From the NCBI GenBank assembly GCA_947464515.1, contig CANHXF010000019.1:1-13401 (forward strand): 13,401 nt of DNA, written 5' to 3'. Of this stretch, positions 1 through 6,576 are shown piece after piece. Source of the stretch: Flavobacteriales bacterium (GTDB taxonomy: Bacteria; Bacteroidota; Bacteroidia; NS11-12g; UBA955). A program made the translations under genes and the position numbers. Every line of letters starts with the position of its first letter. The first letter of the stretch is position 1. Under the pieces are notes generated by a model, which worked only from the letters and a program-made list of their open reading frames with translations, made no database searches and was not told where the DNA came from.

Positions 1-686
1 ATCCAATCACCGGAATTCAAATAGGTTACCTCACCTTTTTCCGTTTTGATGATTCTTTGCTGTGGCTGGTGAATGTGGCCGCAAACAACGACGTCGTATC
101 CCTCTTCGATGGCTAGTTCCGCTGCCGTCTGCTCAAAATTGTTAATCCAAGAAACCGCTTTTTTAACACTCTCTTTCACCTTTTTGCTGAGGCTCATTTT
201 TTCGCGACCCATCAATGAGAGTAGCGCATTGATATTGTGATTTAACCAAATCAATAAATCGTATCCTTTGCCGCCGAGCTGTGCCAATAATCTTGCGGAT
301 CCTTTGGTTGTGGCATCAAAAACATCACCGTGAAAAATCCAAACCTTCTTGCCATCCAATTCCAAAATTAGTTTATCGTCCAGTCTGATATTCCCCAACT
401 GGGTGCCAGAATATCTACGCAAGGCTTCATCGTGGTTGCCTGTGATGTAGTATACTTGAGTCCCTTGGGTATTAAGCTTTAGGATATCCCGTATCACTTG
501 CATGTGCTGTGGCGGGAAATATGACTTCTTGAACTGCCATATGTCGATGATGTCGCCATTGAGTACCAAAATTTCCGGATTGATACTTCGCAAGTAGTCG
601 CTAATTTCTTCGGCATGGCAGCCAAATGTGCCCAAATGCAAATCGCTTAGAATGCAAACTTGCATTTCTCTAGGAGTAGATTTCAC
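1..686 (-). CDS. LpxH-like metallophosphoesterase (UDP-2,3-diacylglucosamine diphosphatase family), 3' end outside window
   Basis: A calcineurin-like metallophosphoesterase. Counting from the internal ATG (663-665), the metal-binding motifs are DLH at residues 8-10, GD at 37-38, GNHD at 76-79, HGD at 112-114 and GHIH at 196-199. Order and spacing fit the LpxH/UDP-2,3-diacylglucosamine diphosphatase-like branch that hydrolyses a lipid A precursor at the inner membrane, so lipid A synthesis is the likely but unproven role. Two starts are possible: ATG at 665, or an in-frame GTG at 686 adding seven residues (MKSTPRE). I favour GTG because relatives, as I recall them, carry about ten residues before the first ISD strand and the extra segment resembles theirs. 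The reading frame runs open off the left edge, so the C-terminus is missing. It is divergent from ppk1. Confidence 0.88.
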   Translation of the reverse strand, partial: MKSTPREMQVCILSDLHLGTFGCHAEEISDYLRSINPEILVLNGDIIDIWQFKKSYFPPQHMQVIRDILKLNTQGTQVYYITGNHDEALRRYSGTQLGNIRLDDKLILELDGKKVWIFHGDVFDATTKGSARLLAQLGGKGYDLLIWLNHNINALLSLMGREKMSLSKKVKESVKKAVSWINNFEQTAAELAIEEGYDVVVCGHIHQPQQRIIKTEKGEVTYLNSGDW

Positions 687-695
687 GTCCCCAAA

Positions 696-709
696 ATACC
701 AATTGGTAT
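696..709. repeat. 14-bp perfect palindrome in the lpxH-like/ppk1 divergent spacer
   Basis: ATACCAATTGGTAT is its own reverse complement. Flanking AAA and TTT extend it imperfectly, with one extra G on the right. It lies just upstream of the lpxH-like start, so it could be an operator for a dimeric regulator. No regulator was identified, and this is inference from symmetry alone. Confidence 0.45.
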
Positions 710-777
710 GTTTTGTTATGGCTAACAAAAATGGGTATTAACATCAATTTTGTATTACCAAATTATGTATAGAGGAC

Positions 778-796
778 AGTGTAATTTATTAACACT
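778..796. repeat. Short inverted repeat AGTGT-N9-ACACT upstream of ppk1
   Basis: Five-base arms AGTGT (778-782) and ACACT (792-796) flank an AT-only centre. It sits about 80 bp before ppk1 in the non-coding spacer. It may be a regulator site, but such short arms also occur by chance in AT-rich DNA. Confidence 0.25.
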
Positions 797-848
797 AAAT
801 TGATGATATATTCTTCTTGAAATAATTCTAAATCGCAAATACAACTAT

Positions 849-856
849 CATCTTTG
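849..856 (+). promoter_or_regulatory. Possible -7 box of ppk1 (CATCTTTG)
   Basis: CATCTTTG matches the Bacteroidetes -7 consensus TAnnTTTG at all defined positions but the first. It ends 19 nt before the ppk1 ATG. No TTG lies at the expected 17-23 bp upstream; the nearest is 29 bp away. A weak or regulated promoter is possible. Confidence 0.3.
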
Positions 857-875
857 CATTGGATAGATTTCCATT

Positions 876-2969
876 ATGGGTTTAAAGAAGCAAGGAATTA
901 ACAGGGATATTAGTTGGTTGGCGTTTAACGGCAGGGTTTTACAAGAAGCGGCAGACGAGGAGAATCACATTTACGATCGTTTGCGATTTTTAGGGATATT
1001 TTCTAACAATTTGGACGAGTTTTTTCGTGTTCGTGTGGCAACACTGAACCGGATGGCCAGGACTGCGGGGAACAAATTGAAGATGCATATGGAGGAGAAT
1101 CCTGAAAAAATTCTCGCCAGTATTATGTCGATCGTGCTCACCCAACAGCAACAATTCGAGAAAATTTATCGCGACTTAGTTATTGCGATGGAGGGTAAGA
1201 AAATCCATTTTAAAACCGACAAGCAGCTCACAAAAGAGCAGAAGATATTTGTAGAGGCATTTTTTGAAGAGCGCCTCCACACGCGAATTGTACCCTTAAT
1301 GATTGAGTCGATTCCGAGTATGCCATTGCTCCGTGATCGCAGTGTTTACTTGGCTTGCGTATTGGGTCATTCCCAGTCGGCCATGATGCATCGTTACGCG
1401 TTAATTGAAATTCCCGTTGGCGATTTGCCTCGCGTGGTGGTTTTGCCATCAGCTAAAGGAACCAAAGATTTAATTCTGCTGGAAGACATCGTTCGGTATA
1501 ATCTACCTTATTTGTTTGCGCCCTTTGGGTTTGATAAATTCATGGGTCATTTGATTAAAGTAACGCGTGATGCCGAGTTGGATTTGGACAATGATTTTCA
1601 TTCCAATTTGATCGACGACCTGGAGAAGGGCATCAAGAATCGTAAAAAAGGAAAGGCGACGCGATTTGTATACGACAAGCAGATTGATGCGAATTTGTTG
1701 GAGTTTATGATGAAGCGATTGAGTTTGAACAAGAAGGATCACATGGTTCCTGGGGGTAGAATTCACAATTTTAAGGATTTCATGGATTTCCCGAGGGAGG
1801 TTTTTACGGATATCAATTCTCGCCCCAAGCCTTTTGTTCATCCGCTGTTGACCCAGCCGTGTAGGATTATGGATGTCATTTCTAAGAAGGATGTGATGTT
1901 ACATTTCCCTTACCACTCCTTTGATTCGGTGATTGATTTGTTGCGTGAAGCGGCCATCGACCCGGCGGTTGTTAGTATTCGGGTGACTTTGTATCGATTG
2001 GCCAAAGATTCAAGGGTAATCAATGCATTGGTGAATGCGGTGAGAAATGGGAAGCAAGTGTCTGTGGTTATTGAGTTGAAAGCGCGCTTTGACGAGGAAG
2101 CGAATTTGATGTGGAAGAAGCGATTGGAAGAGGAGGGGGTGAAGGTTTACATTGGGTTGCCTGAGATGAAAATTCACGCAAAAATCTGTGTCATTAAGCG
2201 CAGAGAATTCAACAGAACCACCCAGTTTGGTTTTGTGAGTACGGGTAATTTGAATGAGAGTACGGCCAAGGTTTATGCGGATCATTGTTTGCTGACATCG
2301 AACCGTCAGATTATGGCTGATATTAATAGAGTATTTGATTGTTTGGAGCGACCCATACCAAATCTAACGGGTTTAAAGACCTGCAGGACATTGATCCCCG
2401 CGCCGATTACGATGCGTAAGTTTTTTCAAGCCCAAATTCACAAGCAAATTTCATTGAGCAAGCGGAAGAAAGGGGGCTCGTTGGTGGTGAAGCTGAATAG
2501 TTTGAGCGACGATCAGTTGATTCATGACTTGTATGATGCGGCCAAGGCGGGAGTGAAGAGTAGTTTTGTGGTTCGCGGGATTTTCTGTGGTGTGATGGAT
2601 CAAAAATCGTTCAAAAAACAACCCCAAGCCATTTCTATTGTGGATCAATATTTAGAGCATGCCCGGGTGTTTATTTTTGGAGAAGAAGAGCAAAAGCAAG
2701 TTTTTATCTCGTCGGCCGATTGGATGGTGAGGAATTTGGATCATCGCGTTGAGGTGGCTTGTCCCATCATCGACAAAGAGATTCAAACAGAATTGTCACA
2801 TATTATGAACATCCAACTAAAGGAGAATGAAAAAGCCCGAATTTTGGATGCTGCATTGAGCAATCAATACGTAGTGCCTGAGGAAGGGGAGCCATGGCTT
2901 CGGTCTCAAGTTGCCATACATGACTATTTAAAAAATAAAGAATACACCATTGAATCTCGCAGCCATTGA
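876..2969 (+). CDS. ppk1: Polyphosphate kinase 1
   Basis: PPK1 reversibly transfers the ATP gamma-phosphate onto a growing inorganic polyphosphate chain. At 697 aa it has full family length. The N-terminal domain begins with RDISWLAFNGRVLQEA (residues 10-25), followed by NNLDEFFRVR at 44-53. The two phospholipase-D-like catalytic halves contain the autophosphorylated histidine, His434, in KIHAK and the second conserved histidine, His594, in YLEHAR. SSADWM (612-617) and DHRVEVACPI (622-631) are typical C-terminal signatures. Arg374 and Arg404 lie in the conserved RVTLYRL and KARFDEEAN segments. The start ATG has no Shine-Dalgarno sequence, as is usual in this phylum. Its last 20 bp overlap ppx, which suggests one mRNA and translational coupling of the making and degrading enzymes. 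Identification is very secure. Confidence 0.98.
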   Translation: MGLKKQGINRDISWLAFNGRVLQEAADEENHIYDRLRFLGIFSNNLDEFFRVRVATLNRMARTAGNKLKMHMEENPEKILASIMSIVLTQQQQFEKIYRDLVIAMEGKKIHFKTDKQLTKEQKIFVEAFFEERLHTRIVPLMIESIPSMPLLRDRSVYLACVLGHSQSAMMHRYALIEIPVGDLPRVVVLPSAKGTKDLILLEDIVRYNLPYLFAPFGFDKFMGHLIKVTRDAELDLDNDFHSNLIDDLEKGIKNRKKGKATRFVYDKQIDANLLEFMMKRLSLNKKDHMVPGGRIHNFKDFMDFPREVFTDINSRPKPFVHPLLTQPCRIMDVISKKDVMLHFPYHSFDSVIDLLREAAIDPAVVSIRVTLYRLAKDSRVINALVNAVRNGKQVSVVIELKARFDEEANLMWKKRLEEEGVKVYIGLPEMKIHAKICVIKRREFNRTTQFGFVSTGNLNESTAKVYADHCLLTSNRQIMADINRVFDCLERPIPNLTGLKTCRTLIPAPITMRKFFQAQIHKQISLSKRKKGGSLVVKLNSLSDDQLIHDLYDAAKAGVKSSFVVRGIFCGVMDQKSFKKQPQAISIVDQYLEHARVFIFGEEEQKQVFISSADWMVRNLDHRVEVACPIIDKEIQTELSHIMNIQLKENEKARILDAALSNQYVVPEEGEPWLRSQVAIHDYLKNKEYTIESRSH

Positions 2970-3822
2970 TATAGGATCCAACGCAGTTCGACTGCTGGTG
3001 TCCGAGGCTGTGCCGTATCGCGAGTCGGTAGATTTTACCAAGCTCACGTTATTGCGTATCCCGCTTCGTTTGGGGGTTGATGTGTTTCAAGATGGCTTTA
3101 TTGGCGAAGAAAAGGCATCGGCGTTGATGAAGAGTATTCGCGCATTTCAGTTGATTATGGATATTTATGGCGTGGAGCGTTTTAGGGCTTGTGCAACATC
3201 TGCGATGCGCGATGCCCAAAATGGAGAGGCGTTGGTGAAGTCGATTTTTGAGGAGACGGGTTTGCGGATTGATATTATCACCGGAAAAGAGGAGGCTGCG
3301 ATCATTTACGATACGCATATGATGGAGTCGGATTTGGACAATGAAACTCGTTTGTATGTGGATGTAGGCGGCGGCAGTACGGAGCTTACGATGTATTGTG
3401 AGGGCAAGCGAATTTTGCAAGATTCATTTAATGTTGGCACATTACGAATGTTACAAGGCCAGGTGTCCGACGATGTGTGGAATTCAATGAAAGCGGCGGT
3501 GAAATCTTCTGTGAAAGGGGTTAAAAATTTGACGGTTATTGGTAGTGGCGGTAATATTAATAAGTTGTTCTCGATCTCTAAAATCAAGGACGGGAAATCG
3601 CTTTCCCTCAGTCAGATGGAAGGATATTACAAGGTGATGAGTAATCAGTCAATGATTGAACGAATGCACGAATTTAATTTGCGACAGGAAAGGGCAGAAG
3701 TGATTGTTCCTGCGTTGCAGATATACACTTCGATTTTGAAATGGGCGGATATTACAGAGATCGGTGTTCCCCGAATCGGATTGGCCGATGGTCTGATTCG
3801 CGAATTGTATTACAACGGGTAA
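2950..3822 (+). CDS. ppx: Exopolyphosphatase / Ppx-GppA family phosphatase
   Basis: A protein of the actin-fold Ppx/GppA family, which removes terminal phosphate from polyphosphate or the 5' phosphate of pppGpp. Visible motifs are AIDIGSNAVRLL (residues 5-16, phosphate loop 1), GKEEA (112-116, with Glu115 as probable catalytic base), DVGGGSTEL (138-146, second loop) and IGSGGNINKL (197-206). At 290 aa it holds only the two-lobed catalytic domain and lacks the C-terminal HD-like domain of long Ppx enzymes. The start is TTG at 2950: the frame is closed upstream by a TAA at 2929, no ATG precedes the conserved IDIGSN motif, and MNLAAIDIGSN matches family N-termini. The gene starts inside ppk1, so expression is probably coupled. 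Polyphosphatase activity is inferred from this neighbour; pppGpp activity cannot be excluded. Confidence 0.93.
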   Translation: MNLAAIDIGSNAVRLLVSEAVPYRESVDFTKLTLLRIPLRLGVDVFQDGFIGEEKASALMKSIRAFQLIMDIYGVERFRACATSAMRDAQNGEALVKSIFEETGLRIDIITGKEEAAIIYDTHMMESDLDNETRLYVDVGGGSTELTMYCEGKRILQDSFNVGTLRMLQGQVSDDVWNSMKAAVKSSVKGVKNLTVIGSGGNINKLFSISKIKDGKSLSLSQMEGYYKVMSNQSMIERMHEFNLRQERAEVIVPALQIYTSILKWADITEIGVPRIGLADGLIRELYYNG

Positions 3823-4329
3823 TTACGAAGTTTTTATTTTAGGAATTATGGGCTGAATAGGCCAATTTTGTTTCGTTACCGCAGCGATTAAATTTTCAGG
3901 TTGAGCGATTGTTAGGTTGATGGGCTTTCCGGAGTGCATTTTGATGTGAAGGATGTATTTGCCACGGGTGGTATAGGCCGTGCCGAGTTTTCCGTAACGC
4001 AAACCCCAGCCACCAAATTCTTTGAGGGGGTTGATTTTCATGAGCTCCGCTGATTCGATATTTGCCCAAGGCGTTTGTTTGGGTTTGTTGTGAAACGGTG
4101 GGTATTTGTAGGTAATACCTTCTGTGTTGACGGTTACATGGAGTTTGATGGAGAAAATCAATATGCCAACGGCGCCGAGAATGACCAAGCCGAACCAATC
4201 AAATGGCTCGCTATCTATGGGGTGGGCGATGCGTTCGTACAAGTAAATGGTGAGCGGAATACTGGCGATTGCCCAAAATATCCATGCGGGGAAGCCTGAT
4301 TTTTCGGAATATTGTGGTTGGTCGTTCAT
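3823..4329 (-). CDS. Small two-helix membrane protein, function unknown
   Basis: I do not recognise a named family with certainty. The 168-residue product has two predicted membrane helices (about 16-34 and 44-64) and then a soluble, beta-rich region with GGWGLRYG (106-113), TTRGKYILHIKM and a late QPENL motif. This resembles bacterial PH-like domains of small membrane proteins, a tentative match. A TTG nine bases upstream (4336-4338) is in frame, but it lies within a TAnnTTTG promoter box, so ATG at 4329 is the better start. Its stop codon touches the ppx stop with no base between, leaving no room for a terminator. It is divergent from rpmH. Confidence 0.75.
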   Translation of the reverse strand: MNDQPQYSEKSGFPAWIFWAIASIPLTIYLYERIAHPIDSEPFDWFGLVILGAVGILIFSIKLHVTVNTEGITYKYPPFHNKPKQTPWANIESAELMKINPLKEFGGWGLRYGKLGTAYTTRGKYILHIKMHSGKPINLTIAQPENLIAAVTKQNWPIQPIIPKIKTS

Positions 4330-4335
4330 CAATTT

Positions 4336-4343
4336 CAAAGATA
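4336..4343 (-). promoter_or_regulatory. -7 box for the small membrane protein gene
   Basis: On the minus strand TATCTTTG matches TAnnTTTG exactly and ends 6 nt before the ATG at 4329, implying a leader of only a few nucleotides. No TTG is seen at the usual -33 distance, so the promoter call rests on the -7 box alone. Confidence 0.42.
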
Positions 4344-4376
4344 GTGTTGTGTATTGAAAAAAAAGAGTGGGGGTAC

Positions 4377-4407
4377 TTGCAAAGTAGTTTGAATGGTTGT
4401 ATATTTG
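4377..4407 (+). promoter_or_regulatory. Promoter of rpmH-rnpA-yidD
   Basis: TTG (4377-4379), a 20-bp spacer, then TATATTTG (4400-4407) match the Bacteroidetes -33/-7 consensus exactly. The following bases CAGCCCT are identical to those after the rpsF -7 box. The predicted transcript start leaves about 20 nt of leader before rpmH. Confidence 0.82.
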
Positions 4408-4431
4408 CAGCCCTTTTAAGCATTTTCAATC

Positions 4432-4593
4432 ATGACTAAACGCACCTACCAACCCTCTACAAGAAAACGTAAAAACCGTCACGGCTTCCGTGAGCGCATG
4501 GCTACAAGCAATGGCCGTAGGGTTTTGGCAGCTCGTCGCAAACGCGGTCGTGCCAGTCTTACTGTATCTCACGAGCGCAGTCACAAGGGTTAA
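4432..4593 (+). CDS. rpmH: Large ribosomal subunit protein bL34
   Basis: A 53-residue, highly basic protein beginning MTKRTYQPSTRKRKNRHGFR, the bL34 signature, with the conserved continuation ERMATSNGRRVLAARRKRGR. bL34 is a small structural protein of the 50S subunit. It is slightly longer than the usual 44-52 residues, with a C-terminal extension ending SHERSHKG, as is common in Bacteroidetes. It is first in rpmH-rnpA-yidD, the conserved order in many bacteria, and has a strong promoter 24 nt upstream. No Shine-Dalgarno sequence precedes it. Small size can make it easy to miss, but the match is unambiguous. Confidence 0.97.
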   Translation: MTKRTYQPSTRKRKNRHGFRERMATSNGRRVLAARRKRGRASLTVSHERSHKG

Positions 4594-4616
4594 TCCCTTT
4601 GTTGCGTAAACAGGCA

Positions 4617-5036
4617 ATGACTCACATAGTGTTGCCATATCGTTTGGGAAAGGCTTTCGGTAAATCCGAAAAACTGAACAACGTTAATATTCTCGCCGGG
4701 CTCTTTGGGTCGGGCGTTTTTGTTTCTAAATATCCGCTTCGTGCCAATTTGTATTTCACGCCTTTGCCTGTGGAAGGGGTTCCTGCCCAGGTAGTATTTA
4801 CGGCGAGTAAGCGCAAGTTTAAGCGAGCGGTGGATCGGAATTTTATTAAGCGGCGGTTACGTGAGTTATATCGACATAATAAGACTGAGTTGTACGAGGC
4901 GCTGACGGTCCAAGGGAAAACGATGGCCATCGCGTTGATGTATACAGGCAGTGAATTGCCGGATTACAAGGCGTTGGAAAAATCGTATAAGGTATTACAG
5001 CAGAAGATTTTGGATGTGCTCGAAAAAACTGCATAA
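4617..5036 (+). CDS. rnpA: Ribonuclease P protein component
   Basis: The protein subunit that helps RNase P RNA bind and cleave the 5' leader of tRNA precursors. The 139-residue product carries the family's RNR-type signature in KRKFKRAVDRNFIKRRLREL (residues 65-84), preceded by the strand FVSKYPLRANLYF (35-47) and TASKR at 62-66. I chose ATG 4617; an in-frame TTG at 4599, just after the rpmH stop, would add six residues and is less likely. It lies 23 bp after rpmH and overlaps yidD by 23 bp, so the three genes are probably co-transcribed. The similarity is strong only in the central core, normal for this fast-evolving family. Confidence 0.95.
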   Translation: MTHIVLPYRLGKAFGKSEKLNNVNILAGLFGSGVFVSKYPLRANLYFTPLPVEGVPAQVVFTASKRKFKRAVDRNFIKRRLRELYRHNKTELYEALTVQGKTMAIALMYTGSELPDYKALEKSYKVLQQKILDVLEKTA

Positions 5037-5310
5037 CGAAGAATTTGTCAGAAAGCATGTCGATGCGCCTGCAAGTAGCAATCGCGGACTCCGTTGGTTT
5101 CTGTCTTTATTGCCAATTGTAGTGATAAAATTTTACCAAGGAGCCATTTCCCCGCTGCTCCCCACTGCTTGTCGTTTCACCCCAACGTGCAGTCAATATG
5201 GGGTTGAGGCATTTAGAAAGCATAACTTTTTCAAAGCCATTTGGTTAACAATTCGGCGGATAGGCAGATGCGGGCCTTGGGGCGGGAGCGGGTATGATCC
5301 GGTTCCGTAA
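5014..5310 (+). CDS. yidD: Membrane protein insertion efficiency factor YidD
   Basis: YidD is a small inner-membrane-associated protein that aids YidC-dependent membrane protein insertion. The family core is plain: IKFYQGAISPLLPTACRFTP at residues 38-57, then TCSQYGVEAFRKH (58-70), and CGPWGGSGYDPVP at the C-terminus (86-98), with Cys53, Cys59 and Cys86. A hydrophobic, amphipathic stretch (29-40) precedes the core. ATG 5014 lies inside the rnpA end and gives 98 aa, slightly longer than usual; the frame stays open further upstream within rnpA, but that part looks non-native. yidC, often the next gene elsewhere, is absent; rpsF follows instead. Confidence 0.93.
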   Translation: MCSKKLHNEEFVRKHVDAPASSNRGLRWFLSLLPIVVIKFYQGAISPLLPTACRFTPTCSQYGVEAFRKHNFFKAIWLTIRRIGRCGPWGGSGYDPVP

Positions 5311-5342
5311 ATTGGGAAACCAATAAAAGTGTGTAAACACTT
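5311..5342. repeat. Two tandem small hairpins after yidD
   Basis: Immediately after the yidD stop, ATTGG-GAAA-CCAAT (5311-5324) forms a 5-bp stem with a GAAA loop, and AAGTGT-GTAA-ACACTT (5327-5342) forms a 6-bp stem. The second arm shares two bases with the rpsF -33 TTG. They may act as weak 3' end structures or as an operator. No T-run follows, so a classical terminator is not supported. Confidence 0.35.
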
Positions 5343-5371
5343 GTAGGATTGAATATAAAGCCGTATTTTTG
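5341..5371 (+). promoter_or_regulatory. Promoter of rpsF-rpsR-rplI
   Basis: TTG (5341-5343), a 20-bp spacer and TATTTTTG (5364-5371) match the Bacteroidetes consensus exactly. The sequence after the box, CAGCCCT, is the same as at the rpmH promoter. It leaves 21 nt between the -7 box and the rpsF ATG. Confidence 0.82.
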
Positions 5372-5392
5372 CAGCCCTAAATTTACAGCCAA

Positions 5393-5797
5393 ATGAATAC
5401 CAACCAGTACGAGACCGTGATCATTTTGACACCCGTGCTCTCTGAACAACAGATGAAAGATGCTGTTACAGGCTACAGAGAGTTGATCACCGGCAATGGA
5501 GGGGAGTTAGTCCACGAAGAAAATTGGGGACTAACCAAACTAGCCTACCCTATCCAGAAAAAAGGCACGGGATTTTATCACTTGTTCGAATTCAAGGCAA
5601 ACCCTGAATTCATCAAGTCTTTTGAATTAGTTTTTCGCCGCGACGAGCGCATCTTGCGTTACCTCACTGTGAAGTTAGACCGTTGGGGTGTTGATTTCAA
5701 TCAACGCAAACGCAATGGCGAGCTTCGTACGGTAACTCCACAAGGAACGAAAGTTGTTGTTAAAAAGAAAATCGCAATTGAGGAGGACGAACTATGA
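5393..5797 (+). CDS. rpsF: Small ribosomal subunit protein bS6
   Basis: bS6 sits on the 30S platform and pairs with bS18. The 134-residue product begins MNTNQYETVIILTPVLSEQQ, the first strand and helix of the S6 fold. It retains NWGLTKLAYPIQKKGTGFYH (43-62) and FELVFRRDERILRYLTVKLD (76-95), both diagnostic. The tail is basic (VVVKKK) and then acidic (EEDEL). No Shine-Dalgarno sequence precedes the start. Its stop overlaps the rpsR start (ATGA), so the two partners are translationally linked. In the Flavobacterium johnsoniae ribosome, bS6 helps bS18 and bS21 hide the 16S anti-Shine-Dalgarno end. Confidence 0.97.
   Translation: MNTNQYETVIILTPVLSEQQMKDAVTGYRELITGNGGELVHEENWGLTKLAYPIQKKGTGFYHLFEFKANPEFIKSFELVFRRDERILRYLTVKLDRWGVDFNQRKRNGELRTVTPQGTKVVVKKKIAIEEDEL
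5780..5786 (+). promoter_or_regulatory. Strong Shine-Dalgarno sequence of rpsR
   Basis: GAGGAGG, containing the full AGGAGG core, lies 7 nt before the rpsR ATG, inside the rpsF codons for its acidic tail. Such motifs are almost absent elsewhere in this window. Strong SDs before bS18 genes are known in several Bacteroidetes classes and are proposed to be regulatory. Confidence 0.72.
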
Positions 5798-6057
5798 GCA
5801 AAGATTCTAACTTTATCTTCAACCAAACTCCGCAGGTTCTGCAAAAGAAGAAGTATTGCCGTTTCAAAAAACACGGTATCAAATACATCGACTACAAGGA
5901 CGGTGAGTTTTTATTGAAGTTCATCAACGAGCAAGGCAAGATTTTGCCACGTCGTATCACTGGTACCTCTTTGAAGTATCAACGTAAAATTTCTGTAGCA
6001 ATTAAAAGAGCACGTCACCTGTCGTTGCTTCCTTTCGTTGCTGATGGTTTAAAATAA
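5794..6057 (+). CDS. rpsR: Small ribosomal subunit protein bS18
   Basis: bS18 binds next to bS6 on the 30S platform close to the mRNA exit. The 87-residue product has KKKYCRFKKHGIKYIDYKD (18-36) and the diagnostic ILPRRITGTSLKYQRKISVA (50-69) followed by IKRARHLSLLPF. The start ATG overlaps the rpsF stop by the ATGA arrangement. Unlike most genes here it has a strong Shine-Dalgarno sequence at the right spacing. Because bS18 is part of the pocket that sequesters the anti-SD in Bacteroidetes ribosomes, this may let ribosomes short of bS18 or bS21 favour its own mRNA. That loop is a published proposal for the phylum; its action here is inference. Confidence 0.97.
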   Translation: MSKDSNFIFNQTPQVLQKKKYCRFKKHGIKYIDYKDGEFLLKFINEQGKILPRRITGTSLKYQRKISVAIKRARHLSLLPFVADGLK

Positions 6058-6058
6058 G

Positions 6059-6065
6059 AAGGAGG
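6059..6065 (+). promoter_or_regulatory. Perfect Shine-Dalgarno sequence of rplI
   Basis: AAGGAGG lies 7 nt before the rplI ATG, in the 15-bp gap after rpsR. It has the same 7-nt spacing as the SD of rpsR. Because it is not within a coding sequence, it cannot be explained as a side effect of codon choice. Confidence 0.78.
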
Positions 6066-6072
6066 AAGACAC

Positions 6073-6513
6073 ATGAAAATCATTCTCACCCAAGACGTAA
6101 AAAACCTAGGTCATAAAGATGACGTGGTAGTTGTAAAAGACGGTTACGCTAGGAACTTCTTGATTCCTACAGGAAAAGCTAAATTGGCAAACGAAGGCGC
6201 ATTGAAAATGTTAGCCGAAGATATGCGTCAGCGCGCGTTCAAAATGGACAAATTGCGTAAAGATGCAGAAGCGTTGGCTGAAAAATTGAATGGATCTACT
6301 ATCAACCTTGCTGCAAAAGCAGGCGCTAGTGGAAAAATCTTTGGTTCAGTTACCAGCTTGCAAGTTGCCAATGTATTGAAAGAAAAAGGGTTTGATGTAG
6401 ACCGCCGTAAAATTGTTTTTGATGACATTAAGAGCATCGGAACTTACGAAGCCAACATCAACTTGTTTAAAGATATCAATGCGACCATCACTTTGGATGT
6501 GATCGCTGAGTAA
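6073..6513 (+). CDS. rplI: Large ribosomal subunit protein bL9
   Basis: bL9 is an elongated 50S protein at the base of the L1 stalk. The 146-residue product shows the N-terminal signature MKIILTQDVKNLGHKDDVVV followed by VKDGYARNFLIPTGKA (21-36). Next come a long charged connecting helix (roughly 41-75) and the C-terminal domain with GSVTSL. Length matches the family. It is the last gene of rpsF-rpsR-rplI and is followed by a strong intrinsic terminator 25 bp after its stop. It is preceded by a perfect Shine-Dalgarno sequence, unusual in this phylum. Confidence 0.97.
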   Translation: MKIILTQDVKNLGHKDDVVVVKDGYARNFLIPTGKAKLANEGALKMLAEDMRQRAFKMDKLRKDAEALAEKLNGSTINLAAKAGASGKIFGSVTSLQVANVLKEKGFDVDRRKIVFDDIKSIGTYEANINLFKDINATITLDVIAE

Positions 6514-6538
6514 TCTTTTACTTCTAATATTTATTTGT

Positions 6539-6571
6539 TAAAGGTCGCCCTCGGGCGACCTTTATTTTTTT
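6539..6571 (+). terminator. Rho-independent terminator of the rpsF operon
   Basis: The arms AAAGGTCGCC (6540-6549) and GGCGACCTTT (6554-6563) pair perfectly around a CTCG loop; one more T-A pair at 6539/6564 makes 11 bp. A run of seven T follows. This is the clearest terminator in the window and ends just before the promoter of the exporter gene. Confidence 0.93.
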
Positions 6572-6576
6572 ATCAG

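Noticed and set aside
1503..1841. 112-codon open frame on the minus strand within ppk1
   Set aside because: It lies fully antisense to a secure gene, and its translation is compositionally odd with no recognisable motif; a shadow frame.
3896..4299. Open frames on both strands overlapping the small membrane protein gene
   Set aside because: The frame with two membrane helices, an upstream TAnnTTTG box and PH-like motifs is the better gene; the others lack features.
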